Of a stretch of DNA of 64,000 nt, positions 29,467 to 37,367 are shown in pieces; positions within the stretch are counted from its first letter, which is position 1, and the number at the start of each line of letters is the position of its first letter. The notes under the pieces are model-generated. The model was not told the DNA's origin, ran no database searches, and saw nothing but the letters and a program-made list of their open reading frames with translations. The position numbers were made by a program, and so were the translations under genes. Origin of the DNA: Acidobacteriota bacterium (GTDB taxonomy: Bacteria; Acidobacteriota; Terriglobia; UBA7540); contig JAKAWG010000012.1 of the NCBI GenBank assembly GCA_021817045.1, forward strand, positions 1-64,000, written 5' to 3'.

Positions 29467-30231
29467 TTACAGGCCCGGACCCGGGAGAGGTTTTTTGAAG
29501 GCCGGACCGGACGGTTCGCTCGTTGGAGGAGGATCAATCTGGTAGCGGTAGAAAGTTAGCGGCCGGCTAAGCTGAAGCTGAACGTCTGTTCCCCGCGGCA
29601 GAACGATTTCCTTGCCGCGCGTGGCCAGCACCCAAATCAGCCCACCCAGCGCGCCGCCTGCTCCGCCCGCGGCCGCACCCACCCCTGTATGGCCGCTGCC
29701 GATTCCGGCAATCGAGCCAATCCCCGCGCCTTCAGCGCCAGAGATCAAAACCGTTTCAGCGTCTTTGCCCTTCGTGCCCTCCCCGATAATCTTACCTTCT
29801 TGGCGCTTGAATCCTTCTTTCCCGTTTCCGGCAAAGCCAGCGAGAACGCCGCTGAAAGGCTTCGTCACGCCGGAGGGGAGGGTTATCGAATTGAAGCGCA
29901 AACCCAGCTTAGCCTTGCCACGGATACGGCCGGGCCGAACCACCTGCGTGATGGTGCCTTCCACGTAAGTCCCTACGGGAATCACGATCCGGTTGTTCAC
30001 CACGATAGGGTAAGTGCTGCGCGTAAAAACAGGCTCGCCAACATAGGCCGTCTTTGAGCTGATGCTGCTCGTCAGTACGACCGGGATCACGGTACTGGCG
30101 GCGACGGTGAATGGGTCTCCGGGCCGAGGCGCACGGCGCGGACCGTTTGCCACCGCGTTGGATTGAGCCTGGACGTGAGCCGGCGAGAAGCATACCGCGG
30201 CGATAAAGACAACAACTCCGGCGCGCCTCAT
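29467..30231 (-). CDS. Exported TrbI/VirB10-like beta-barrel-domain protein with glycine zipper
   Basis: The 254-residue product starts at ATG 30231 behind GGAGG and has a signal peptide (GVVVFIAAVCFSPAHVQAQ). The mature region (VAASTVIPVVLTSSISSKTA, VVNNRIVIPVGTYVEGTITQ and KAKLGLRFNSITLPSG) resembles the TrbI/VirB10 C-terminal fold, which in acidobacteria also occurs in stand-alone envelope proteins. A glycine-rich helix (GAGIGSIAGIGSGHTG onward, about residues 165-205) could insert in a membrane. No conjugation genes are near, so a secretion-system role is not supported. It follows glmM by 109 bp on the same strand. Confidence 0.65.
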   Translation of the reverse strand: MRRAGVVVFIAAVCFSPAHVQAQSNAVANGPRRAPRPGDPFTVAASTVIPVVLTSSISSKTAYVGEPVFTRSTYPIVVNNRIVIPVGTYVEGTITQVVRPGRIRGKAKLGLRFNSITLPSGVTKPFSGVLAGFAGNGKEGFKRQEGKIIGEGTKGKDAETVLISGAEGAGIGSIAGIGSGHTGVGAAAGGAGGALGGLIWVLATRGKEIVLPRGTDVQLQLSRPLTFYRYQIDPPPTSEPSGPAFKKPLPGPGL

Positions 30232-30340
30232 ACAATGCCTCCGGAAACAACCATCCGAATTCTCACGCATGGGATGGCACGCCTCGCAGCCGAGTTGCCT
30301 GCGCGTTTCGTCCTTGCGATGCGGCGTCCGGCGGATTTGT

Positions 30341-31699
30341 TCATTCGGCATGATCCACGGCGGCGGCAATGGCGCCTGCGATGCAGTTCGCGTGATGGTG
30401 AACGCGCGCGGCGTCTTCTCCTTCCACCATGACGCGAGCCAGCGGTTCCGTGCCGGAATAGCGCACGATGATCCGTCCGCGTTCACCGAGTTCGCCTTGG
30501 CAGCGGTCCACAGCCTCCGCAACTTCGGGAATCGAATCGAGGTTCTTCTTTTGGTGAACGCGAACGTTGCGGATGATTTGCGGGAAGGGCGCATAATCCC
30601 GCATGATCTCGTCGAGCGTTTTGCCCGTCTCAGCGAGCAGGCGGAGCATCTGAAGCAGCGTCACCAACCCGTCGCCGGCAAGCGAAAGGTCAGAGAAGAT
30701 CAGGTGGCCCGAAGGCTCGCCGCCCAGGTTAATTCCCGAGCGTAGCATCTCCTCGAGCACAAACCTGTCGCCCACCGGCGTCCGTTTCAACTGGATGCCT
30801 TGCGACTTCAACGCAATTTCCAAGCCCAGGTTGGTCATCTGCGTGCCGACCACGGCTCCGCCCTTGAGCAGGCCGCGCGCCTTCCAAAACGGCGCGGTGG
30901 CAAAGAGCACGTAGTCGCCGTCGAAGACGCGCCCGCTCGAAGAGGCGAAGATGGCTCGGTCGGCATCGCCGTCAAAGGCCACGGCGAGGTCAGCGCCGCA
31001 GCGCTTGGCGGCCTCTGCGACCGACTGGGGATAGAGCGAGCCGCAACCCGAATTGATGTTGCGGCCGTTCGGCTCGGCATGGATGAAGAATGCCTCAAGA
31101 CCGAGTCTCTGAAACAGAAGTGGAGCGACGATGGCAGCCGAGCCGTTGGCGCAGTCCGCCACAATTCTGAAACGCGCCAACCCGTCCTCGGGAGCCGCTA
31201 AAGAAGCGAGAAACCCGACGTAGTCTTCAATCAAGCCGGGCGAGACTTCCAATCCGATCTGTGAAGCGCCCGACCTTGCCGCTCTTCGTTTCTCAAGCTC
31301 GCGCTCAATTTCGAGCTCGAGCGATTCCGGGAGTTTCATCCCGTTGCCGGAGAGCACCTTGATACCGTTATCTTCGAACGGATTGTGCGAGGCGGAAATC
31401 ATGACTCCGGCTGTAAAGGCGTGCGTGCGCGTGAGGAAGGCGACGCCGGGCGTCGTGATGATGCCGGCAAAGGCAACGGAGACGCCGCTGGCCTGCAAAC
31501 CCGCAGCCAGCGTGCTCGCAATCCAAGGGCTCGATTCGCGCGTGTCGCGGCCCATCAGGATTTTCGGTCTCCCGGAGCGGCTGGAGAACACGCTGCCCAG
31601 AGCGCGCCCTAGTTGCCACACCGTCTCACGGTCCAGTGGATAGCGCCCCGCTACGCCACGAACACCATCGGTGCCGAAAAGCCTCGGAGTTCCACGCAT
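30341..31699 (-). CDS. glmM: Phosphoglucosamine mutase
   Basis: GlmM isomerises glucosamine-6-phosphate to glucosamine-1-phosphate for peptidoglycan and outer-membrane glycan precursors. The 452-residue enzyme starts at ATG 31699 and has LFGTDGVRGVAG at its N-terminus. The phosphoserine loop is ISASHNPFEDNGIKVLSG, the Mg2+ loop is FDGDADRAIF, the sugar-binding part contains GGEPSGHLIF, and the phosphate-binding end is RYSGTEPLARVMVEG. All essential residues are present. It lies downstream of folP on the same strand, a pairing that is common in bacteria (folP-glmM). An internal palindrome sits in the 95-bp gap between them. Confidence 0.96.
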   Translation of the reverse strand: MRGTPRLFGTDGVRGVAGRYPLDRETVWQLGRALGSVFSSRSGRPKILMGRDTRESSPWIASTLAAGLQASGVSVAFAGIITTPGVAFLTRTHAFTAGVMISASHNPFEDNGIKVLSGNGMKLPESLELEIERELEKRRAARSGASQIGLEVSPGLIEDYVGFLASLAAPEDGLARFRIVADCANGSAAIVAPLLFQRLGLEAFFIHAEPNGRNINSGCGSLYPQSVAEAAKRCGADLAVAFDGDADRAIFASSSGRVFDGDYVLFATAPFWKARGLLKGGAVVGTQMTNLGLEIALKSQGIQLKRTPVGDRFVLEEMLRSGINLGGEPSGHLIFSDLSLAGDGLVTLLQMLRLLAETGKTLDEIMRDYAPFPQIIRNVRVHQKKNLDSIPEVAEAVDRCQGELGERGRIIVRYSGTEPLARVMVEGEDAARVHHHANCIAGAIAAAVDHAE

Positions 31700-31749
31700 A
31701 AGTTCTATTCTAGCGCCGATCATTCATGAAGTAATCGGCGTGCCTGGCG

Positions 31750-31769
31750 GGCGGAGTTTCAACTCCGCC
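31750..31769. repeat. Perfect palindrome between folP and glmM
   Basis: GGCGGAGTTTCAACTCCGCC forms a 9-bp stem around TC. There is no U-tract on either side, so it is not a clear terminator. It resembles other small palindromes with TTCA or TGAA centres in this window (58010-58066 and 61694-61871). Confidence 0.6.
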
Positions 31770-31794
31770 GAAAATGCTCCCTCCCGAGCGGCCC

Positions 31795-32775
31795 TCACCC
31801 ACCTCGACTCATCGGGGTCCCCCCTCTCCCACCGGGTGAGGGGATGGGGGTGAGGGATGCGAGCGTAGCGTCAGCCACGCGCAGCGCGGGCACGATTGCG
31901 GCCACATGGTGAACGCGTACGATGTGGACCCCGGCCAGGGCCGCAGCCGCGGCCACGGCCGCGTCACCGCAATCGAGGGCATCGAATCCGTTCTCATCGC
32001 TGCGCTTCCTTCCATTTTTCCAATTCCTGCGACGCCGGTCAGGGGCCGCCTCCAAGCCTTCACCCGCCACCACCGCCTGAACGAATGATTTCCGGGACGC
32101 ACCGGCAAGAATCGGCAGGCGAAAGCGCCGCAACCTGTCAAGGCCAGCCAGAATTTCGTAATTCTGCCGCCGCGTTTTTCCGAATCCCAATCCCGGGTCG
32201 ATGATAAGTTGCGAGCGCGGCACGCCAAGCGCTACGGCGCGACGAATGGACCAGCCGAGCCCGCGGCTAAGCGATCGCCAGATGGAGGAAGCGAAAGGCC
32301 CTTGCTGCATGGTAGCCGGACGGCCGCGAAGGTGCATCAAGATCAAGGGGGCGCGGTGCCGGCGGGCAACCTCGGCCAGCCCTTCGTCAAAGCGAAGGCC
32401 GCTCACATCGTTCAAGATGCTTGCGCCCGCGCGGACGGCTGCTTCGGCAACCACGGCCTTGGTGGTGTCAATGGAGATCGGCGTTCCTGGCAAGCGCCGC
32501 CTGATGCCTTGAATGACTTGCAATACGCGCCGCAGTTCTTCTTCGGCACTCACGGCCCGGGCTCCAGGACGGGTGGATTCGCCCCCCACGTCGATCCAGT
32601 CTGCGCCCTGGCGCACCATCTCCGACGCGTGGCGAATGGCACGGCGCGTATCCAGGAACCGGCCGCCATCCGAAAACGAATCTGGAGTGACGTTCAAGAC
32701 TCCCATGACAAGGGTTCGGGGCCCGAGCCGCACGGGGCGACCCGCCACAATCAGAGTATGAGTTTTCCGCAGCAT
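31795..32775 (-). CDS. folP: Dihydropteroate synthase with a repeat-derived C-terminal tail
   Basis: FolP joins 6-hydroxymethyl-dihydropterin diphosphate and p-aminobenzoate in folate synthesis. The 326-residue frame from ATG 32775 contains LVMGVLNVTPDSFSDGG, WIDVGGESTRPGA, ISIDTTKAVVAEAA, ILNDVSGL, LILMHLRGRPATMQ, LIIDPGLGFGKT, PILAGASRKSFV and the closing AGVHIVRVHHVAAIV, all typical. An insertion-like basic stretch (about residues 245-270, RRRRNWKNGRKR) precedes the last strand. The final roughly 18 residues (SLTPIPSPGGRGGTPMSRGG) are encoded by a GGGTGAGG-type interspersed repeat at about 31818-31858 and are not part of the fold. The start lacks a strong ribosome site. Confidence 0.92.
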   Translation of the reverse strand: MLRKTHTLIVAGRPVRLGPRTLVMGVLNVTPDSFSDGGRFLDTRRAIRHASEMVRQGADWIDVGGESTRPGARAVSAEEELRRVLQVIQGIRRRLPGTPISIDTTKAVVAEAAVRAGASILNDVSGLRFDEGLAEVARRHRAPLILMHLRGRPATMQQGPFASSIWRSLSRGLGWSIRRAVALGVPRSQLIIDPGLGFGKTRRQNYEILAGLDRLRRFRLPILAGASRKSFVQAVVAGEGLEAAPDRRRRNWKNGRKRSDENGFDALDCGDAAVAAAAALAGVHIVRVHHVAAIVPALRVADATLASLTPIPSPGGRGGTPMSRGG

Positions 32776-32925
32776 ACAAAGGGCTTCGTGCCATCGAACG
32801 TTTTCAGGCAAACGAGCATCTATGCCATTATACTTAAGATGGTAAAAGGGGCCGGCCGGCGGAAATAGGCAGCACGCGCCGGGATGACACGAGAAAGCCC
32901 GGATTCCCCGAGGAGCAACAGTGCT

Positions 32926-34068
32926 ATGAGCGACCAAAAGAAACCCAGTAATCCCGCGAGGAGGATGTTCGGCTTCGATGAGCTGGTACACAACAGCCCA
33001 CCGCGAGGCGGAGCCAACGAGCCGCCGCAGAGCGGCGGTGCAAGCGTCCCCGGCCAGCCGCCCGGAGTGAGTTTCGGTACCCGCCAGCCTTCGCCGACCG
33101 CCCCGGAAGCGTTCACTCCCGATCAGGGGACTGGACATGCGGCGCCCGGGTATACTCCCCAGCCGGGTGGCGAAGCGTACCGGCCAACCGGCGCTTCGCC
33201 CCAGTACGTTTACGTTCAGGCGCCGCCTCCTGGCGTCGCCGCACCCCCTGCCACGAGCAAGTCGACGCGCAACGCGCTCATCGCGCTCTTCGTGCTTGCT
33301 GCGGCCGGCCTGGCTTTCGCAATTTATTCGCACGGTCAGTCGACCAAGGAGTTTGCCCGTCAAGCCGACCAGCTCAACCTGCTGACGCGCCGGGCGGATT
33401 CTTCCGACGTGCATATCGCGCAATTGACGGCCAAATTTGACGTCACGGCGCAACGCCTCGGGCTGACCCAGGCGGAGTTGGCGCGCGCCCGGCAACTTGC
33501 GGTCAATATCGAAAAGGCGCAGCGACAGTCCGTGAAACAATTGAACGCGGCCATCTCGCAAAAGGCCAGCTCGCAACAAGTGAATCAATTGCAAGCGCAG
33601 GCCAACTCCCGCTTCGGCACCCTCTCGGGAAGCATCGCAGGAACGCAGAAAGACCTTGCGGCGACCCAGGAAGCTTTGACGGGGGCTAAAAGCGAGTTTT
33701 CCGGCGCGATCGCTCACACGCACGCGGAACTGGTCGCCCTCGCGCACCGCACGGATCGGGACTACTTTGAGTTCACCATCCCCCGCAAGAAATTGCGCAA
33801 AAAAATCGGCCCGCTTCAGATCGAGCTGTTGAAAACCGATACCAAGCACAACCTGTTCACCGCCAATCTCTACTTTGACGACAAAGTTACCCAGCGCCGC
33901 AACGAGGCGCTTGACGAGCCCGTCTTTTTCTACATGCAAGGGGCTTCGAGCGCGCTGGAGTTGGTGGTTAACAAGCTTGGGAGGAACGCGATTGCAGGTT
34001 ATGTCAGCGCCCCGAAGGGATTCATCACAAACGCCCCGAACGTGCTTAGTGCGCGCCCGAGCACATAG
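32926..34068 (+). CDS. Membrane-anchored coiled-coil protein of unknown function
   Basis: The 380-residue product begins at ATG 32926, with GAGGAG about 11 bases upstream. It has a Pro/Gly-rich cytoplasmic N-terminus (about 120 residues), one membrane segment (ALIALFVLAAAGLAFAIYSH), a long coiled coil (about residues 150-275, rich in Gln/Ala/Leu heptads) and a compact C-terminal domain with DYFEFTIPRKKLRKKIGPLQ, LFTANLYFDDKVTQRRNEAL and LELVVNKLGRNAIAGYVSAP. The last part looks beta-rich. No named domain was recognised. It is divergent from folP with a 150-bp gap. Confidence 0.75.
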   Translation: MSDQKKPSNPARRMFGFDELVHNSPPRGGANEPPQSGGASVPGQPPGVSFGTRQPSPTAPEAFTPDQGTGHAAPGYTPQPGGEAYRPTGASPQYVYVQAPPPGVAAPPATSKSTRNALIALFVLAAAGLAFAIYSHGQSTKEFARQADQLNLLTRRADSSDVHIAQLTAKFDVTAQRLGLTQAELARARQLAVNIEKAQRQSVKQLNAAISQKASSQQVNQLQAQANSRFGTLSGSIAGTQKDLAATQEALTGAKSEFSGAIAHTHAELVALAHRTDRDYFEFTIPRKKLRKKIGPLQIELLKTDTKHNLFTANLYFDDKVTQRRNEALDEPVFFYMQGASSALELVVNKLGRNAIAGYVSAPKGFITNAPNVLSARPST

Positions 34069-34127
34069 CCGACCAACGAACCAACAAGAGCGTGGGCTGA
34101 GTTTTCTCACAGCTTCATGCGTCCGGC

Positions 34128-34217
34128 AGTGTCTCGGTTTGATTTTGTAGCGGCCAGTTTACCTCGCCAATAAAACTATGGCGGCGTAAAGCCGCCTCTA
34201 CATCAAACCGCGACACT
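34128..34217. repeat. 90-bp inverted-repeat element (MITE-like)
   Basis: AGTGTCTCGGTTTGAT (34128-34143) is repeated inverted as ATCAAACCGCGACACT (34202-34217), with 15 of 16 bases matching. Inside is a small hairpin, GGCGGCGTAAAGCCGCC (34180-34196). No coding sequence lies within. Size and structure fit a miniature inverted-repeat element. Confidence 0.65.
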
Positions 34218-34941
34218 ACCTGGCGATCATTCCAGTTGTGCTTTGCTTTTAGCATCGTCTCGGTAGCTTCTCGAGCTCAAGAGCTTCCCATATACTCGGT
34301 ATCCGGACCCAGAGTCCCTGGACGTGCCAACCGTCTTCCAGAGCCCGGCCGCGAGGAGGTTCGATGGGCCCGTCCCTCAGCACCATCCGCAGCATTAGTT
34401 TTACCGTCCAGCACCTCCTGCGTGCCGGCAGAGCACCAGCCGGATTGGCCGCAAACGTTCCAAATCCTGAATTGGTAGACCCTCCCGCCCAAACAGATTG
34501 ATAACACAAGAGATTCCGGCTTCGGGCGCAGCCTAGCCAATTTCCAGGCTCTGCGCCCCGCCGCCACGGCGAGCCCCTGCACCTCAGACGGCTGAAGCAC
34601 ACAGGAGCCTGAAGAAAGGCAGAATGCTTGGGCAATTTTCCAGCGAAACCAGGGGTCATCGGGGTCTGCCTCCACGATCCGCTTTTTCCTCAACGTGACG
34701 GCGCGGGAGCCATGCCTAAAACCGGAGAAGGCGCACCCAGATTTGCGTTGCGGCGCACGTGGGCAGGTGGAGCTGCGGGCTTTGGCAATGTTCGCGGAAA
34801 GCAGGGCCGGAGGGTGCGTCGGCGATTTGCGAAGGGACATTGGGAAAAGGTCGGACCGGCGAGGAAGAATGGCCTTTACCTCATATAAGGTAGACAACGC
34901 GGTCTTGTCAAGGAAGCATGCACAAATCCGGAAAATTGTCT
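34218..34941. other. Intergenic stretch without a supported gene
   Basis: A 206-residue open frame crosses this region on the minus strand (34277-34897), but its composition is irregular and no domain, signal or ribosome site supports it. It may be old, decayed coding DNA next to the degraded PEP-CTERM and ccmE genes. No repeats other than the bounding elements were seen. Confidence 0.4.
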
Positions 34942-35038
34942 GTAAGTCTCTTTAATTCTGGAGCCCGTGCCGGCGCACTTCTGCCAGGTTTCTGGTTCAC
35001 GTAACCAGCCCGGTAGGCTGGTCGGCTACTTTGTGCAG
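34942..35038. repeat. Conserved intergenic element, copy A
   Basis: This stretch of about 97 bp is repeated in the same orientation at 41572-41668. The core at 34971-35012 agrees with copy B in 41 of 42 positions. It can form hairpins such as CTGGTT-CACGT-AACCAG (34992-35008 region) and CCAGCC-CGGTA-GGCTGG. It lies about 300 bp before a PEP-CTERM-type gene. A structured RNA, a regulatory leader or a small mobile repeat are all possible. Confidence 0.6.
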
Positions 35039-35085
35039 GTTTAACCGAAATGGTTGGCGCGTTGCGTTGGGAATTGGCTGGATGT

Positions 35086-35135
35086 CGCCCGGTGGCACGC
35101 ACGGGGCGTGCTCAGAACGGTGACACCATCGGGCG
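35086..35135 (+). promoter_or_regulatory. Nested hairpin in the leader of the PEP-CTERM pseudogene
   Basis: CGCCCGGTGG (35086-35095) pairs with CCATCGGGCG (35126-35135), 9 of 10 pairs plus one G-T. Inside, GCACGC (35095-35100) pairs with GCGTGC (35106-35111) around ACGGG. It sits about 200 bp before the gene at 35338, downstream of repeat copy A. It does not match a riboswitch I recognise. A structured leader RNA is a guess from the nested pairing only. Confidence 0.35.
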
Positions 35136-35337
35136 AAGCCTGTAGGTTTGCCGTGGAGAGCATCAGGAAAGAAAGTGGACGGAGGCCGGGGTAACGCCTG
35201 ATTGGATTCTGTAGGTGGGCCTGGCAGAATTGTCGCGGGGATAAGAGCAGGCGGGCAGGAGACGAAAAACCTGGCGGCTTGCTCGCGTATGTACCTGTCA
35301 GAGTGAGTGGCGCACCTTCAAATCCAAGGAGCGAAAT

Positions 35338-36057
35338 ATGAAGCGGCTAGTAACTATTTTGGCGACAGCAGTGCTCGTGTCTCTATTTCCCAGGATGGCC
35401 CAGGCGGACAATACAGTGACTTCGGCCCACACTATTCCTTCGGGTACGTTGCTGCCTGGCTCGGAGACGTCGCGGCGACGTTTACCCCTACCCTAAGTTA
35501 CAACCTCAAGAAGATCGATATTGCCCTCGGGTATGTTCAGGACTATATTGTCCCGCCGGCCACAGAAAGCGCCCGAGTCTCACTAGAGACCAGCCCGAGC
35601 GGGCTCCCGAGTAGTTCCGTCCTCGAGTCGTGGACGCTGACGAAACTGCCCCTTTCTGCCGGGTCTTATTATAAGCCGGAACGGCTGAATTCGTCCGGCA
35701 GCGTGATGCTAGCAGCCGGAATGCAGTACTTGGCTGGTTGCCCAGGGCGGAGCTACCAACCTGCCTGGCGTTTACACCTCGGACGCTTTGGGCCTCAACG
35801 GTACGGGCCAGGATCTTGGGGTAGCGTTCTACGGCGTAGAGGGGCCTGCGTGAACTTACGAGCCCAGATACGCTAAGCCGGCCTTCGACGTGCTCGGCAC
35901 CCCGATTCGCGGGATGAGGAAGGGAGAAATGGGTGGAAACGGAGTAGATCCTGCGCCGGAGGCTTCGTCGCTAATTCTCACAGGCTGCGGCGTGCTACTT
36001 ATGTTGGTGGCTGACGTTCTGCGCCGCAGGCTAAGGCGGCAATCCAGGCTGACTTAG
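35338..36057 (+). pseudogene. PEP-CTERM / choice-of-anchor-type exported protein, decayed
   Basis: ATG 35338 has AAGGAG upstream and begins a signal peptide (MKRLVTILATAVLVSLF). The body reads TFTPTLSYNLKKIDIALGYV and SSSVLESWTLTKLPL, as in choice-of-anchor R type surface proteins. The end carries a PEP-CTERM sorting signal: APEASSL, a hydrophobic helix (LTGCGVLLMLVADVL) and RRRLRRQ. These parts are in different frames. A base is missing near 35421, an extra T lies near 35730, and TGA at 35851-35853 interrupts the last part where Trp is expected. Such proteins are normally processed by exosortase during export with exopolysaccharide. Three lesions indicate real decay. Confidence 0.75.
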
Positions 36058-36342
36058 ACTTTCATGGCCCCTCTCGTGAGCGGAAGTCGTGGCGTCTCCT
36101 GTCGCCTCAAAGTGGGCAGCCAAGCGGAACCGAAGAGTGGTCCCTTCTCGCATCACCGATCCCTTTTCCACCACGCCACTCACACAAGTGTGTTTGTAAC
36201 GGGTCTTTCCTCTGAGGAGTTCATCAACAGTGACGTAGGACGTTTTGCTCTGCTCGAAGCCGGACGTAGCGCCCCACGGTGCCGCGCCGGCAATCACGGC
36301 AATCCCGCTTCCGAAGTTCCGTTGCCTTCTGCGACCGCTCAT
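36031..36342 (-). pseudogene. ccmE: Cytochrome c maturation protein CcmE, C-terminally truncated
   Basis: From ATG 36342 (GAGGTT just upstream) the frame reads a membrane-anchor segment, then SGFEQSKTSYVTVDELLRGK, SGVVEKGSVMREGTTLRFRL. This is the start of the CcmE OB fold, the periplasmic heme chaperone for c-type cytochromes. After LRFRL the family sequence stops, and the segment with the heme-binding His (HxxxY) is missing. The remaining 30 residues run into the convergent PEP-CTERM pseudogene. It follows the cytochrome cluster by 23 bp on the same strand, which fits an original maturation role. An intact ccm system must exist elsewhere if the cytochromes are made. Confidence 0.7.
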
Positions 36343-36365
36343 AGAACCTCGGTGATCGGATTTGC

Positions 36366-36632
36366 TTAAGCTTGAATCGTGTCCAGTTCCCCGTCCTCAG
36401 ACGACGAGCTCGGGCGTCGGATTCTAGGCGGTGCGATCGATTGCGGATGATAACGTAAGAGGGAAACGAGATAGACAATAATACCGGCCGCGACCAAGGG
36501 ACAGCCAATCACTAAGAAGACGCTGAAGGCCAGAGGGTGAAGCCAGCTGAATGAGACCAGTTGTACCAGCAATCCGAGACCGACCAGCACCCCCGCCCCC
36601 TTAAGTCGACACTCGATTGGTTGAGTGCTCAT
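36366..36632 (-). CDS. Small two-helix membrane protein in the cytochrome cluster
   Basis: This 88-residue protein has two predicted membrane helices (GAGVLVGLGLLVQLVSFSWL and FLVIGCPLVAAGIIVYLVSL) and a polar C-terminus. Its start overlaps the end of the NapC/NirT gene almost directly (TAG at 36634 followed by ATG at 36632), so they are translationally coupled. No heme motif is present. It may stabilise or anchor the quinol oxidoreductase. No named family was recognised. Confidence 0.72.
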   Translation of the reverse strand: MSTQPIECRLKGAGVLVGLGLLVQLVSFSWLHPLAFSVFLVIGCPLVAAGIIVYLVSLLRYHPQSIAPPRIRRPSSSSEDGELDTIQA

Positions 36633-36633
36633 T

Positions 36634-37278
36634 CTATTTGCCTCGCTTCCAGAAAGTGACGTCCTTCAAATCCTCAATGGCGTGGATGGTATCGTGACAA
36701 TTGGCCGCCATGCAGGACACTTGATTGGACATGATCTTGGCCATCTCGCCAGCAGGCTTGTTGTGTTTATCAACCTGAAGAAAGTCACGCGCGCCCCCGT
36801 GGCAGTAAAGACATTCGCGATTGTCATAGGGCGTGTAAAGCTTGATCTTGGCGGGAGGGGGGATCGTGCCCAAATATTCAACGTACATGTGACGCAGCCC
36901 TTCGATTTTGGACTTCAGTGGACCGAAGAACGTATAAGTGGTATGGCAAGTATAGCAGGCATGGTCGGCCGGAATAAGATGATTTTGGAAGTGAACCGCG
37001 GGGAAGACGCTCGGGTCGTCTATATAAAGGCTTTTGCCCCAGTCGCTCATGGCGTGGCAGGAAAGGCAGAAGCGCGTGGATTCAGCGCGCGTCATTTGTT
37101 CTCTAAACCCGAGCCACACTGCCAATACCGGCAAGATGAACAAGCCCACGAAGGCAAACATCTTGCCTCTACGGTCCCGCGTCAAACCCGCCCGAAAGCC
37201 GACGAATAAGGCGAGCACGAGACTTAAGGCCATGATGCCAATAACAAGCCACAGCCCCGGTCCTGTTTCTGGCCCCAT
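36634..37278 (-). CDS. NapC/NirT-family membrane-anchored multiheme cytochrome c
   Basis: This 214-residue protein has two N-terminal hydrophobic segments (LWLVIGIMALSLVLALFVGF and FAFVGLFILPVLAVWLGF). The second precedes a periplasmic domain with heme motifs CLSCH, CYTCH and CLYCH, plus CMAANCH (a CX4CH variant). NapC/NirT/NrfH/CymA proteins oxidise membrane quinols and hand electrons to periplasmic partners; usually four hemes are bound. Here the pair of helices is unusual because most members have one. The gene is between the monoheme cytochrome and the small membrane protein, and is likely the quinol-facing start of the electron chain. It needs the ccm maturation system. Confidence 0.85.
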   Translation of the reverse strand: MGPETGPGLWLVIGIMALSLVLALFVGFRAGLTRDRRGKMFAFVGLFILPVLAVWLGFREQMTRAESTRFCLSCHAMSDWGKSLYIDDPSVFPAVHFQNHLIPADHACYTCHTTYTFFGPLKSKIEGLRHMYVEYLGTIPPPAKIKLYTPYDNRECLYCHGGARDFLQVDKHNKPAGEMAKIMSNQVSCMAANCHDTIHAIEDLKDVTFWKRGK

Positions 37279-37367
37279 AGCAATCCCTTTCCCCGGCAGA
37301 CACGCTTAGATCCGGTCCGGCTGGCGATTACGGCCTAGCCGCCTCCGGCCAGCCACGGCCATTCTTC

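Noticed and set aside
34277-34897. 206-codon minus-strand open frame
   Set aside because: No signal, domain or ribosome site; irregular composition next to decayed genes.
34942-35038. Repeat copy A as a c-di-GMP (GEMM) riboswitch
   Set aside because: Cytochrome context made this tempting, but the GAAA-capped stem and conserved core of GEMM are absent on both strands.
35041-35075. Sigma-54 promoter before the PEP-CTERM pseudogene (TTGGCGCG...TTG)
   Set aside because: The GG and GC dinucleotides are not at the required 10-bp separation.
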